A DNA stretch of 64,000 nucleotides from Anaerolineales bacterium UBA2181 (GTDB lineage: Bacteria; Chloroflexota; Anaerolineae; Promineifilales; UBA4811), in assembly GCA_002328075.1 (NCBI GenBank), contig DCVT01000016.1:30510-94509 (forward strand), in the 5' to 3' direction. The position numbers and the translations under genes are program-made. Below the pieces are notes generated by a model. It saw only the letters and a program-made list of their open reading frames with translations. It was not told where the DNA came from and ran no database searches. Below are positions 1 through 8,473 of the stretch, in pieces (within the stretch, counting starts at the first letter, position 1; each line of letters starts with the position of its first letter).

Positions 1-687
1 CGCCGCACCGATCTCGTCGAGCTGGACCTGGCCGGTTTTCACCTGGTGATTGCACGAACGGGCTACACCGGCGAAGAGATTGGGTACGAGATCATGGTCC
101 ACCCAGAGCAGGCCGCGTCGTTGTGGCGCGCCATTTTGACGGCGGGTGAGCCGCATGGCGTCATTCCGACCGGGTTGGCCGCTCGCGATAGCACCCGCAC
201 CGAGTTCGGGCTTCCGCTGTACGGCCACGAACTGGCCGGTCCATACCGGATCGACGCCATCGAGGCCGGATTCGCCGGCTATGTCAAGTACCACAAACCG
301 TTTTTCGTCGGCCGAGATGCCCTGCTGGCACGCGAGGGCAGGCGCACCATGGAGGTGTTGCGCTTCCGGATGGACGAAAAGGGCATCCGCGTTCCGAAGC
401 ACGGCGACCCAGTTGCCAACCGCCGCGGTCAGGTGATCGGTCACATTACCAGTTGCTCTATCGACACCGATGGTTACCTGACCGGGCTCGCGCATTGCCA
501 GAAAAGTGCAAACCAGCCGGGCACCGTCCTCCAGGTCCTCACGCTTCCGACCCGGGTACCGCCGGGCAAGGATGCCGACAAACTGATGACTGGAGATCAG
601 GTTGTGCTGGCCGACGCAGCAACGGTGCTGACCCGTTTTGTCGAGCGCACCGCGATGACAACGAGGGCTGCCTCGGAGCACGACTGA
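1..687 (+). CDS. GcvT-family aminomethyltransferase-like protein, 5' end outside window
   Basis: The reading frame is open from base 1 and ends at a TGA at 685-687, so about 228 C-terminal codons are present. The segment contains ARTGYTGEE, a GLAARDSTR stretch and GLPLYGHEL, which match the folate-binding region of GcvT (T-protein of the glycine cleavage system). GcvT transfers the aminomethyl carbon of glycine to tetrahydrofolate. The C-terminal GcvT barrel domain follows (HITSCSIDTDGYLTGLA). Related family members act on sarcosine or dimethylglycine, so the substrate is not certain without the N-terminus and neighbouring genes. No other glycine-cleavage gene lies in the window. The gene is followed by a 345-base gap before an oppositely purposed pyrophosphatase gene, so it probably ends its own operon. 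Confidence 0.8.
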   Translation, partial: RRTDLVELDLAGFHLVIARTGYTGEEIGYEIMVHPEQAASLWRAILTAGEPHGVIPTGLAARDSTRTEFGLPLYGHELAGPYRIDAIEAGFAGYVKYHKPFFVGRDALLAREGRRTMEVLRFRMDEKGIRVPKHGDPVANRRGQVIGHITSCSIDTDGYLTGLAHCQKSANQPGTVLQVLTLPTRVPPGKDADKLMTGDQVVLADAATVLTRFVERTAMTTRAASEHD

Positions 688-836
688 GGGCCACACTGGC
701 CGGGCAGTGCGCGGATGGTCGTCCCGGCCGCCAGCGACGGTGGGAACGGCGGGATCGTGCTCAACCGGTTGGCGGACACGCCGTTTTCTCGGCCGCCAAA
801 GCCAGGCACCGCTCTGGCCAAGCTGTTGGAAGTAGT

Positions 837-864
837 TTGCGCAGTTCCCGAATCCTGCTATACT
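837..864 (+). promoter_or_regulatory. Extended -10 promoter upstream of the pyrophosphatase gene
   Basis: TGCTATACT occupies 856-864, an extended -10 element. A weak -35 candidate TTGCGC lies at 837-842 with a 16-base spacer. The predicted start near 871 gives a leader of about 160 bases before the GTG at 1033. The same TGCTATA(A/C)T signature recurs at other gene starts in this window. Confidence 0.55.
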
Positions 865-931
865 GTGCGCCGGAAAAAACCCAATCAGTTGCCGGACCCA
901 ATGCCGATGTTGATCGACACCCCAATCAAAG

Positions 932-963
932 AGGCTGACGGACGCGGGGTTCGCCGTCAGCCT
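932..963 (+). other. Leader hairpin in the 688-1032 intergenic stretch
   Basis: The gap from 688 to 1032 holds no convincing gene. It contains the extended -10 promoter at 856-864 and a perfect 10-base-pair hairpin, AGGCTGACGG (932-941) pairing with CCGTCAGCCT (954-963) around a 12-base loop. No T-tract follows. Since it lies downstream of the promoter it is more likely a leader structure of the pyrophosphatase mRNA than a terminator. No riboswitch family was recognised. Confidence 0.4.
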
Positions 964-1032
964 GATCAGTCTACGTCATTCTGGAAAAGCCCGTCGCGGC
1001 TCAATTTCACGCGGCAGTAAGGACGGAGGATT

Positions 1033-3423
1033 GTGGAAGGTCTTCAAGGAGCAACCCAGTTCGAGCGGTTCGGTCTCTATGTGGTACTTGCGACCGGAAT
1101 CGGCGCACTGATATACGCCTGGTTTTTGGCTCGCTGGGTATTACGCCAGGATCCAGGCACGGACCAGATGCAAGAGATCTCTAACGCCATTCGCAGTGGC
1201 GCTGTGGCCTACCTCAACAAGCAGATGGAGGTCGTCATTCCCATTTCGCTGGTCCTGGCAGTGGGCCTGTTTCTCACAGCTCACCTGGCCAAAGCTCCCT
1301 GGAGCATCTCAATCGGGCGCGGCGCGGCCCTGCTGTTGGGGGCCAGCTGTTCGTTGGCCATCGGTCAGATCGGTTTGCGTCACATCGGAACCCGAGGGAA
1401 CGTGCGGGTCGCCAACCAGGCCCGAATCGGTTCTTTCCAGGGGGCACTGCGGGTGGCCTACCGATCGGGCACCATCGCCGGGATGCTGGCAGACGGGTTG
1501 GGGCTCCTGGGCGGCACGATCATCTTTTTGATCTATGGCAAACACGCGCCAGAGGTGCTGTTGGGTTTCGGTTTTGGTGGGACGTTGTTGGCCATGTTCA
1601 TGCGTGTGGGCGGCGGCATCTACACCAAGGCGGCCGATGTGGGAGCGGACCTGGTGGGCAAGGTGGAAGCCGGCATACCGGAGGACGATCCACGCAACGC
1701 GGCAGTCATTGCCGACCTGGTCGGTGACAACGTGGGTGATTTCAGCGGAATGGCAGAGGACGTCTTTGAGTCCTATGAGGTGACCATCGTCTCGGCGATG
1801 ATATTGGGCCTGGCGGTGATGCAGATCCCGGGCAACCAGAGCCTCAAGTGGATCGTCTTTCCGCTGTTGGTCAGGGCCATCGGCGTCTTTAGCAGCATTA
1901 TCGGTACCTATGCTGTATCCTGGTGGCCCACCAAGGGGGATGCATTCCGCGCCATGGACCTTTCGTATGACCTGTCGTCCATCATTTCCACGACCTCGTT
2001 TCTCCTGCTGGCCCTGTTCTACGTAGGTGATCTGCGCCTCTTTTCCGCCACGGCAGCCGGAATCCTGCTGGCAGTGGGTTTCAACAAATACACCGCCATG
2101 TTTACCGAGATCGGGACCAAGTCGGTGAATAAACTGGTTCGTTCTGCCAAAACGGGGCCGGCCACCATCATCCTCTCGGGTCTGTCGGTCGGTTACGAGA
2201 GCACCGTGTGGGCCATCTTGATCATCGTGATGAACATCATGCTATCGGTGGCCATCTATTCGGTGACGACCCCGCCTGCCCTCAAGCCGTACATCATTGG
2301 CGCTTCGGTGATCCTGGGTTTGGTGGCCGGATATTACCTGGCGAGAAAAACAAAAAAGCTCGAGAACGGTGTCTTTGGGGCGGCCGGCATCCTGGTGATC
2401 GGGTTGATTGTCAGCAGTTTCCAGCGAGCGCCGGCCGGGCACGAGTTCATCTTTATCATGTATTCGGTGGCGCTGGCCGGCATCGGAATGCTCTCCCATA
2501 CCGGGAACAACCTGGCCATGGATGCCTTTGGCCCCATAGCCGACAACGCACAGGGCATTGCCGAGATGACCAAGGCCGATTTCCTCGAGCCAAAAGCCCA
2601 CGCCACGCTGGCCGATCTCGATGCCGTCGGCAATACCACCAAAGCCATCACTAAGGGTATTGCCATCGCCTCGGCCGTGATCGCGGCAGTGAGCCTGTTT
2701 GCTTCGTTTATCGAAACCACCGGCCTGAAAATCGAGGGGCTTAGCATCGCCAATCCGCTGGTGTTCATCGGGCTTTTGATCGGCGGCGCGTTGCCCTTCC
2801 TCTTCAGCTCGGTGTTGTTGAATGCGGTAGAACGGGCGGCCGCGCTGATCATCGAGGAAGTGCGAAAACAGCTCAAGATACCCGGCGTCATGGAGGGGAC
2901 GGTCAAACCGGCTTACGCGAAAGTCGTCCGCATCTGCACCGACGCCGCCCAGCGAGAGCTCATCGTCGTGGCGATGTTGGGCATCCTGCTGCCGATTATC
3001 GTGGGTTTCCTGATTGGCCAAGAGGCGTTGGGTGGGTTCCTCGCGGGAATCATCGTAACCGGGCAGCTACTGGCTGTCTTTATGGCCAACGCGGGTGGAG
3101 CCTGGGATAACGCCAAGAAACAGATCGAAATGGAACCCTCTGATCCCGCCAGGAACCTGGGCAAGGGATCGGAGCGGCACAAGGCTGGCGTGATTGGGGA
3201 CACGGTGGGGGACCCGCTCAAGGACACGGCCGGGCCGTCGTTGAACCCAATGATCAAGGTGGTCAACCTGGTCTCGCTGTTGGTTGCGCCGCTGATGCTC
3301 AGCGTCCGTCAACAGGGTGGCGTCGTTCAAACGGTCGCCATCATCGTCTCTGTGCTTTTGACGGTGGCGTTGGCAGTGGGCATCGCCAAAAGCGGGCGGG
3401 AGGCCAGCCCCATACTCGACTAA
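1033..3423 (+). CDS. hppA: Membrane-bound proton-translocating pyrophosphatase, K+-independent type
   Basis: This 796-residue polytopic membrane protein hydrolyses pyrophosphate and pumps protons across the cytoplasmic membrane. The pyrophosphate-binding signature EGIPEDDPRN followed by AVIADLVGDNVGDFSGMAED is intact, and a second acidic loop near the C-terminus reads GVIGDTVGDPLKDTAGP. Residue 537 is Lys in GNTTKA. In this family Ala at that site goes with K+-dependence and Lys with K+-independence, so I infer a K+-independent H+-pump. The start is a GTG at 1033 behind GGACGGAGGA at 1021-1030. Length is usual for the family. The gene stands alone, with its own promoter at 837-864 and a hairpin after the stop. 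Bioenergetically it would recover energy from pyrophosphate produced by biosynthesis. Confidence 0.96.
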   Translation: MEGLQGATQFERFGLYVVLATGIGALIYAWFLARWVLRQDPGTDQMQEISNAIRSGAVAYLNKQMEVVIPISLVLAVGLFLTAHLAKAPWSISIGRGAALLLGASCSLAIGQIGLRHIGTRGNVRVANQARIGSFQGALRVAYRSGTIAGMLADGLGLLGGTIIFLIYGKHAPEVLLGFGFGGTLLAMFMRVGGGIYTKAADVGADLVGKVEAGIPEDDPRNAAVIADLVGDNVGDFSGMAEDVFESYEVTIVSAMILGLAVMQIPGNQSLKWIVFPLLVRAIGVFSSIIGTYAVSWWPTKGDAFRAMDLSYDLSSIISTTSFLLLALFYVGDLRLFSATAAGILLAVGFNKYTAMFTEIGTKSVNKLVRSAKTGPATIILSGLSVGYESTVWAILIIVMNIMLSVAIYSVTTPPALKPYIIGASVILGLVAGYYLARKTKKLENGVFGAAGILVIGLIVSSFQRAPAGHEFIFIMYSVALAGIGMLSHTGNNLAMDAFGPIADNAQGIAEMTKADFLEPKAHATLADLDAVGNTTKAITKGIAIASAVIAAVSLFASFIETTGLKIEGLSIANPLVFIGLLIGGALPFLFSSVLLNAVERAAALIIEEVRKQLKIPGVMEGTVKPAYAKVVRICTDAAQRELIVVAMLGILLPIIVGFLIGQEALGGFLAGIIVTGQLLAVFMANAGGAWDNAKKQIEMEPSDPARNLGKGSERHKAGVIGDTVGDPLKDTAGPSLNPMIKVVNLVSLLVAPLMLSVRQQGGVVQTVAIIVSVLLTVALAVGIAKSGREASPILD

Positions 3424-3462
3424 TCCTTGGCTGGCCGTGCCGAGCGATCCACCAGACCCGTT

Positions 3463-3488
3463 GCGCCGCGGTCCTTTGGCCGCGGCGC
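3463..3488 (+). terminator. Hairpin after hppA, possible terminator
   Basis: A perfect 9-base-pair stem, GCGCCGCGG (3463-3471) with CCGCGGCGC (3480-3488), flanks an 8-base loop 40 bases after the hppA stop. No T-run follows, so rho-independent termination is uncertain. Apart from this and the promoter at 3656-3684, nothing was recognised between 3424 and 3720. Confidence 0.4.
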
Positions 3489-3655
3489 CACCGGCAGTGT
3501 GTCCGTCGCATAACCGATCGATGCGCCGCCTCCAGTACGGCCTTCTGCGCGCTTGTCGGCCTTGAACCGTTTGCCGGCAAACCCATCTCTCATTTTCCCA
3601 CCAGTAACCCCACCGCCGCCCGGGCGGTAAAGGGACTCCGCCGCACGCCCATCCG

Positions 3656-3684
3656 TTGCCAGCCCTCTCGGAAAATGCTATACT
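3656..3684 (+). promoter_or_regulatory. Promoter of the deacetylase-yvcK-gap cluster
   Basis: TTGCCA (3656-3661), a 17-base spacer and an extended TGC-TATACT (-10 at 3679-3684) form a near-consensus sigma-70-type promoter. The predicted start near 3691 leaves a leader of about 30 bases containing AGGAG just ahead of the GTG at 3721. Confidence 0.75.
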
Positions 3685-3720
3685 GTCCCCAGGCCGGTTT
3701 GGGGAGTGAGAGGAGCAAGA

Positions 3721-4755
3721 GTGAAAACAGGCTACTGCTACGACGAGCTATTCCTCAGGCACACCTACCCGGGGCACCCGGAGAGCGCCAGCCGACTCGA
3801 GGCGATCATGGCAGGGCTGAAGGAGAGTGGACTGCACGGACGACTGCATCCAATCGCGGCCGCCCCGGCGACACAGGCTGAGATCGCCCGGGTGCACACG
3901 CCATCCTACATCGATCAGGTAAAACGGATGGCTGAGCGAGGTGGCGGTCATCTGGACCCCGATACCTATGTCAACGCGCATTCATACGACGCCGCTGTGC
4001 TGGCAGCCGGCGGACTGCTGGCGCTGACGCGGGCAGTTCTCGAGGGCCAACTGGACAATGGCTTTGCGCTGGTTCGCCCACCGGGACATCATGCCGTGTC
4101 CGACCGGGGTATGGGCTTCTGCCTGTTCAACAATGTCGCCATCGCCGCCCGCGACGCCCTTGCCCGGCCAGACGTGTCCCGCGTAATGATCGTCGACTTT
4201 GATGTGCACCATGGTAACGGCACCCAGGACGCGTTCGCCGATGAACCAGACGTGCTCTTTTTCTCGACCCACCAATATCCCCACTATCCGGGTTCCGGAT
4301 GGCTGTCCGAGATCGGCGTGGGCGAGGGTGAGGGCACCGTGGTGAATGTTCCTCTACCGCCCGGCACCGGAGACAGCGGTTTTTCTCAGGTGCTGGAGCA
4401 GGTGATCTGGCCCCTGGCCCGCCGGTTCGACCCTCAGTTCATGCTCGTATCGGCCGGCTTTGACGCCCATTGGACGGATCCGCTGGCCATGTTGGGCCTA
4501 TCGCTTGCCGGTTATGCCCATATTGCCCGGGAATTGGTGGCCATGGCAGCCGAGTCATGTCAGGGCCGCGTGGTCTTTACCCTGGAGGGCGGTTATCACC
4601 TCCAGGTTCTCGCCTACGGGGTTCGGAACGCGTTTCACGCCTTGCTCGGCGAGCAGACCGTCAGTGATCCCATCGGCCCGTCGCCGCATCCGGAACGGCC
4701 CATCGGACCCTGGCTGGCTGAGGTCATGCAGGCCCATCATCTGGACCTCCAGTAA
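3721..4755 (+). CDS. Histone-deacetylase-family (AcuC-like) zinc deacetylase
   Basis: A 344-residue protein of the class II histone deacetylase / acetylpolyamine amidohydrolase family, which removes acetyl groups from lysines or polyamines with a zinc-activated water. Visible motifs are the general-base His pair in RPPGHHA, the zinc ligands in VDFDVHHGNGTQ and SAGFDAH, and the catalytic Tyr in EGGYHL. I chose the GTG at 3721 because AGGAG lies five bases before it. An in-frame GTG at 3706 would start inside that ribosome-binding site. Only 13 bases separate it from yvcK, so the two are likely co-transcribed. Bacterial relatives include AcuC, which acts on acetyl-CoA synthetase, but no acsA is in the window, so the substrate is open. 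Confidence 0.88.
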   Translation: MKTGYCYDELFLRHTYPGHPESASRLEAIMAGLKESGLHGRLHPIAAAPATQAEIARVHTPSYIDQVKRMAERGGGHLDPDTYVNAHSYDAAVLAAGGLLALTRAVLEGQLDNGFALVRPPGHHAVSDRGMGFCLFNNVAIAARDALARPDVSRVMIVDFDVHHGNGTQDAFADEPDVLFFSTHQYPHYPGSGWLSEIGVGEGEGTVVNVPLPPGTGDSGFSQVLEQVIWPLARRFDPQFMLVSAGFDAHWTDPLAMLGLSLAGYAHIARELVAMAAESCQGRVVFTLEGGYHLQVLAYGVRNAFHALLGEQTVSDPIGPSPHPERPIGPWLAEVMQAHHLDLQ

Positions 4756-4768
4756 TCCGGGCGACCAG

Positions 4769-6061
4769 ATGCGCGTCAAAAAGCCCGCCACGCCCACCAG
4801 CCAGCTCCGCTGGCTCATTCCCGGAATGGGCCTAAAACGGTGGTTGCTACTGCTGGTATTGGGCGCCTCGATCCTGGGCTTGGGACTGATCTACTCGCTG
4901 GTTGTCCTGTACCGGTCCGGATTCCTGCCCCTGTGGTTGTACCGCGCGTTGACCCTGCAGTTCCTGCCGACCGGCATGCGGGCCGTATTGGCCGTCTGCG
5001 CCGGCCTGCTGGTGATCGGCGGCGCAGCCTATGGCCTCAGCCGGTCTGTGATCTCGCCCTTTATGGAGACCAAGGGTGCTGCTCTGGCGGATGTAGTCTA
5101 TGAGTACCGGCGGCGTGAGCGTGGACCGCGCATCGTCGCCATCGGGGGCGGCACCGGCCTGGCCACGTTGCTCCGCGGCCTCAAGCGCCACACGCACCAC
5201 CTGACCGCCATTGTGACGGTGGCGGACGACGGTGGAAGCTCGGGTCGAGTTCGGCGCGAATTGGGACTACCGCCGCCAGGCGATTTCCGCAACTGCATTG
5301 CGGCTCTGGCTGACGACGAGGCGCTGACAACCCAACTTTGGCAATACCGGTTCGGATTCACCGCCGACGGAGCGCAGGATCCGGCAACCGACCTGGCCGG
5401 GCACAGTTTTGGGAACCTGTTCATCGCAGCCATGGCGGGAATCACCGGCAGTTTCGAGACCGCTCTGGAGCAGTCCAGCCGGGTGCTAGCGATCCAGGGG
5501 CGTATCTTGCCATCCACCCTGGCGAATGTTACACTTGTCGCCGAAGTACGTGAACAACAGGTTCGACGGGTGACAGGTGAATCGCACATTCCGCAGTCGC
5601 AGGGCGCCGTCGGCCGGGTATATCTGACGCCAGAAAACGCACCGGCCTACCCCGAAGCAGTGCGGGCAATCCTCACTGCAGACCTGGTGGTGCTGGGTCC
5701 GGGAAGCTTGTACACCAGCCTGATCCCGAACCTGCTGATCCGTGGGATCAGGGAGGCGTTGTCCAGCACGCGAGCGCCGGTGGTGTTTGTGTGCAACGTG
5801 GCCAACCAACCAGGCGAGACCAACGGCTATGCCACGGATGACTATCTGAAGGCGTTGGAGCGGCACATCGGCCGTGGCGTGGTTGACGTCATGTTGGTCA
5901 ACAGCGCGATGCCGCAAGAGGACACTGAGCGGCCCGTGCGGTCGGCCGAGCACACGGGTGCCGGGCAGACCCAGGTGGTGGAAATGGACCTGGTGGACTG
6001 GCAGAAAACGAGAATGCATGACAGCGCCAAGCTGGCAAAAGCGGTGCTGGCCCAGCTGTAG
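4769..6061 (+). CDS. yvcK: YvcK/CofD-like gluconeogenesis factor with N-terminal membrane segments
   Basis: The 430-residue protein has two hydrophobic segments at its N-terminus (about residues 25-50 and 68-92), then a cytoplasmic YvcK/CofD-like domain starting at IVAIGGGTGLATLLRGLK. The signatures TVADDGGSSGRVRRELG, PPGDFRNC and GPGSLYTSLIPNLL are those of YvcK proteins, UDP-sugar-binding factors needed for growth on gluconeogenic carbon and for cell-envelope homeostasis in Bacillus and Mycobacterium. The ATG at 4769 was chosen because upstream codons in the frame run inside the deacetylase gene. Immediately downstream are gap and pgk, enzymes of gluconeogenesis, a suggestive linkage. The membrane-anchored form differs from the soluble Bacillus protein. 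Confidence 0.9.
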   Translation: MRVKKPATPTSQLRWLIPGMGLKRWLLLLVLGASILGLGLIYSLVVLYRSGFLPLWLYRALTLQFLPTGMRAVLAVCAGLLVIGGAAYGLSRSVISPFMETKGAALADVVYEYRRRERGPRIVAIGGGTGLATLLRGLKRHTHHLTAIVTVADDGGSSGRVRRELGLPPPGDFRNCIAALADDEALTTQLWQYRFGFTADGAQDPATDLAGHSFGNLFIAAMAGITGSFETALEQSSRVLAIQGRILPSTLANVTLVAEVREQQVRRVTGESHIPQSQGAVGRVYLTPENAPAYPEAVRAILTADLVVLGPGSLYTSLIPNLLIRGIREALSSTRAPVVFVCNVANQPGETNGYATDDYLKALERHIGRGVVDVMLVNSAMPQEDTERPVRSAEHTGAGQTQVVEMDLVDWQKTRMHDSAKLAKAVLAQL

Positions 6062-6106
6062 GTTTTTTGGGTACATCACTTTCGAATTCGGAGAGGAGTT
6101 TAGAAA

Positions 6107-7123
6107 ATGGTAGGAGTAGGAATCAATGGGTTCGGCCGAATAGGCCGGCAAGTTCTCAAAGCAATCCGTGAGAAATACGGACAGGAGCTCCAGGTCGTGG
6201 CGGTCAACGACCTGATGGACGCCCACACCAACGCTCACCTCTTCAAGTATGACTCCAACTATGGCGTCTTCCCGGGCACGGTCGAAATCGCGGATGGGAA
6301 CATTGTGATCGACGGCGATATCGTTCGGGTCATGGCGGAAAAAGATCCGGCGAACCTGGCCTGGGGCGAGTTGGGAGTGGACATTGTCGTAGAATCCACC
6401 GGTGTCTTTACCAGCGGCCCCAAGGTTCAGCCGCACATCGCGGCAGGCGCCAAGAAGGTGATCATCACCGCGCCGGCCAAACCGTCGGACAGCGTGGACC
6501 TGACCATCGTGCTCGGCTGCAACGACGCCGCGTACGATCCGGCCAAACATCATATCGTCTCCAATGCTTCTTGCACCACGAACGGCCTGGCGCCGGCCGC
6601 TCAAGTGCTGCACCAGGAATTTGGCATTGTTCACGGGTTGATGACCACCATCCACGCCTACACCAACGATCAGCGCATCCTGGACCTGGCGCACAAGGAT
6701 TTGCGGCGCGCCCGAGCTGCCGGCCTGAACATGATACCCACCACCACCGGCGCCGCTCAGGCAGTGGCCTTGGTGATTCCGGATCTCAAGGGCAAGTTCG
6801 ACGGCATGGCCATCCGGGTGCCCACTCCAACGGTGTCGCTGATCGATCTGGTGGTCACGCTGGAAAAACCAGTCACTGCCGACCAGGTGAACGCCGCACT
6901 CAAGGCAGCGGCGGAGGGCCCTCTCCGGGGCATCCTGGCATACACCGAAGAACCTCTCGTGTCCACGGATTTCAAGGGCAACTCGAATTCGGGCATTGTG
7001 GACGGCCTCAGCACCAAGGTGATCGGCCAGAACATGCTCAAGCTGCTGGTCTGGTATGACAACGAATGGGGATACTCGGTACGTTGCGCCGATGTGGCAG
7101 CGTTGATGGCAAAAAGCCTCTAG
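6107..7123 (+). CDS. gap: Glyceraldehyde-3-phosphate dehydrogenase
   Basis: A 338-residue phosphorylating GAPDH that interconverts glyceraldehyde 3-phosphate and 1,3-bisphosphoglycerate. The NAD-binding start VGINGFGRIGRQVLKA, the active-site ASCTTN with Cys156, and the C-terminal WYDNEWGYS are all present, and the length is standard. A strong ribosome-binding site (GAGAGGAG) precedes the ATG at 6107. The gene lies 45 bases after yvcK and is followed by a hairpin and pgk, the next enzyme of glycolysis/gluconeogenesis. No operator was recognised. Confidence 0.97.
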   Translation: MVGVGINGFGRIGRQVLKAIREKYGQELQVVAVNDLMDAHTNAHLFKYDSNYGVFPGTVEIADGNIVIDGDIVRVMAEKDPANLAWGELGVDIVVESTGVFTSGPKVQPHIAAGAKKVIITAPAKPSDSVDLTIVLGCNDAAYDPAKHHIVSNASCTTNGLAPAAQVLHQEFGIVHGLMTTIHAYTNDQRILDLAHKDLRRARAAGLNMIPTTTGAAQAVALVIPDLKGKFDGMAIRVPTPTVSLIDLVVTLEKPVTADQVNAALKAAAEGPLRGILAYTEEPLVSTDFKGNSNSGIVDGLSTKVIGQNMLKLLVWYDNEWGYSVRCADVAALMAKSL

Positions 7124-7149
7124 TTGGTTGACGCAGCTGTTGGCAATAG

Positions 7150-7175
7150 GTGGACCGGGTCAACTCCCGGTCCAC
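7150..7175 (+). other. Intercistronic hairpin between gap and pgk
   Basis: GTGGACCGGG (7150-7159) and CCCGGTCCAC (7166-7175) form a perfect 10-base-pair stem with a 6-base loop, 26 bases after the gap stop and 22 before the pgk ATG. A weakly T-rich GTTGTGTTTG follows. It could attenuate pgk transcription or stabilise the 3' end of a processed gap mRNA. Confidence 0.6.
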
Positions 7176-7197
7176 GTTGTGTTTGGGCAGACAGAAC

Positions 7198-8391
7198 ATG
7201 AACAAGAAGAACGTTCGCGATATTCAGATTGCAGGAAAGCGCGTCCTGGTTCGGGCAGACCTGAACGTCCCACTCAACGATGGTCGGGTGACCGATGACA
7301 CGCGCATACAGGCCGCTTTGCCCACCATCCGGTACCTGCTGGAGGGCGGCGCATCCGTCGTATTGTGCTCGCATCTGGGCCGACCCAAGGGATACGATGC
7401 CGAATGGATCATGCGGCCGGTCGCCCGCTGCCTGGCCGGTCTTATAGGCCGGCCGGTGCAGGAGGCGGGTGCAGTCGTCGGTCCCCAGGTTGAGGCCGAG
7501 GCCGCCGCTTTGGAGCCGGGCCAACTGCTCCTCCTGGAAAACACGCGCTTCGAACCCGGCGAAACCAAGAACGATCCTGGGTTGGCAGCGCAGCTGGCGG
7601 CGTTGTGCGACCACTATGTCAACGACGCTTTCGGCAGCGCACACCGTGCCCACGCCAGCACCGAGGGCGTGGCCCACGCGGTGCGCGCCCGGGGAGGCGC
7701 GGCGGTGGCAGGTTTCTTGATGGAGAAGGAACTGGAATACCTGGGCGCTGCGCTGCAGGACCCCGAGCGGCCGTTCGTGGCCATCATGGGCGGCGCCAAG
7801 ATATCGGACAAGATCCAGGTAATTGACAACCTCTTGCGCCAGGTGGACAGACTGTTGATCGGCGGCGGCATGGCCAACACCTTCCTCAAGGCACAGGGAT
7901 TGGAGGTAGGCGACTCGTTGGTGGAGAACGACCAGCTGCCATTAGCCCAGGATATGCTGCGTTTGGGGGGCGATCGATTGCTGCTGCCCACCGACGTGGT
8001 GATCGCCGACGCGTTTTCGGCCGACGCCAACGCACAGACGGTGACGATTGACCGGGTCTTGCGGGGCTGGCGTATCATGGATATTGGACCGGCTTCGGTC
8101 GACCTGTATGCAAAGGCATTGGCAGGAGCAAGGACCGTGGTGTGGAACGGCCCGATGGGGGTTTTTGAGTTCGGCCAATTCGCCACAGGCACTTTCGCCG
8201 TGGCCCAGATATTGGCCGAAGTCACCGCGGCTGGCGGCCGCACCGTCATCGGCGGTGGGGATTCGGCGGCGGCGGTCAACCTCCTGGGGCTTGCAGACCA
8301 GATGTCCCACATTTCCACCGGCGGTGGAGCCAGCCTGGAATTCCTGGAGGGCAAGCTGCTTCCCGGAGTGGCGGTGCTGGACGAGCGCTAG
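7198..8391 (+). CDS. pgk: Phosphoglycerate kinase
   Basis: A 397-residue phosphoglycerate kinase catalysing 1,3-bisphosphoglycerate + ADP to 3-phosphoglycerate + ATP, and the reverse in gluconeogenesis. The N-terminal substrate loop VLVRADLNVPL, the hinge GGAKISDKIQVI, and the C-terminal nucleotide-binding GGGDSAAAV match the family. The ATG at 7198 (start MNKKNV) gives the normal length. The in-frame GTG at 7150 would begin inside the intercistronic hairpin and is rejected. It forms a glycolytic pair with gap and is followed 82 bases later by argS. Confidence 0.97.
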   Translation: MNKKNVRDIQIAGKRVLVRADLNVPLNDGRVTDDTRIQAALPTIRYLLEGGASVVLCSHLGRPKGYDAEWIMRPVARCLAGLIGRPVQEAGAVVGPQVEAEAAALEPGQLLLLENTRFEPGETKNDPGLAAQLAALCDHYVNDAFGSAHRAHASTEGVAHAVRARGGAAVAGFLMEKELEYLGAALQDPERPFVAIMGGAKISDKIQVIDNLLRQVDRLLIGGGMANTFLKAQGLEVGDSLVENDQLPLAQDMLRLGGDRLLLPTDVVIADAFSADANAQTVTIDRVLRGWRIMDIGPASVDLYAKALAGARTVVWNGPMGVFEFGQFATGTFAVAQILAEVTAAGGRTVIGGGDSAAAVNLLGLADQMSHISTGGGASLEFLEGKLLPGVAVLDER

Positions 8392-8473
8392 AAATCGACC
8401 TGGAGTGCGCCCACCCGCGCCACTCAGCCGGGGCATGGGTCGGGCTCCCTCCGGGTCTGGAGGAGGACCCGCC

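Noticed and set aside
715..1020. A 101-codon frame in the gap before the pyrophosphatase
   Set aside because: It runs across the extended -10 promoter and leader hairpin, has no ribosome-binding site and resembles no family.
2242..3021. Antisense frames opposite the pyrophosphatase
   Set aside because: The plus-strand pyrophosphatase is unmistakable, and the antisense translations are His/Gln/Arg-rich shadows.
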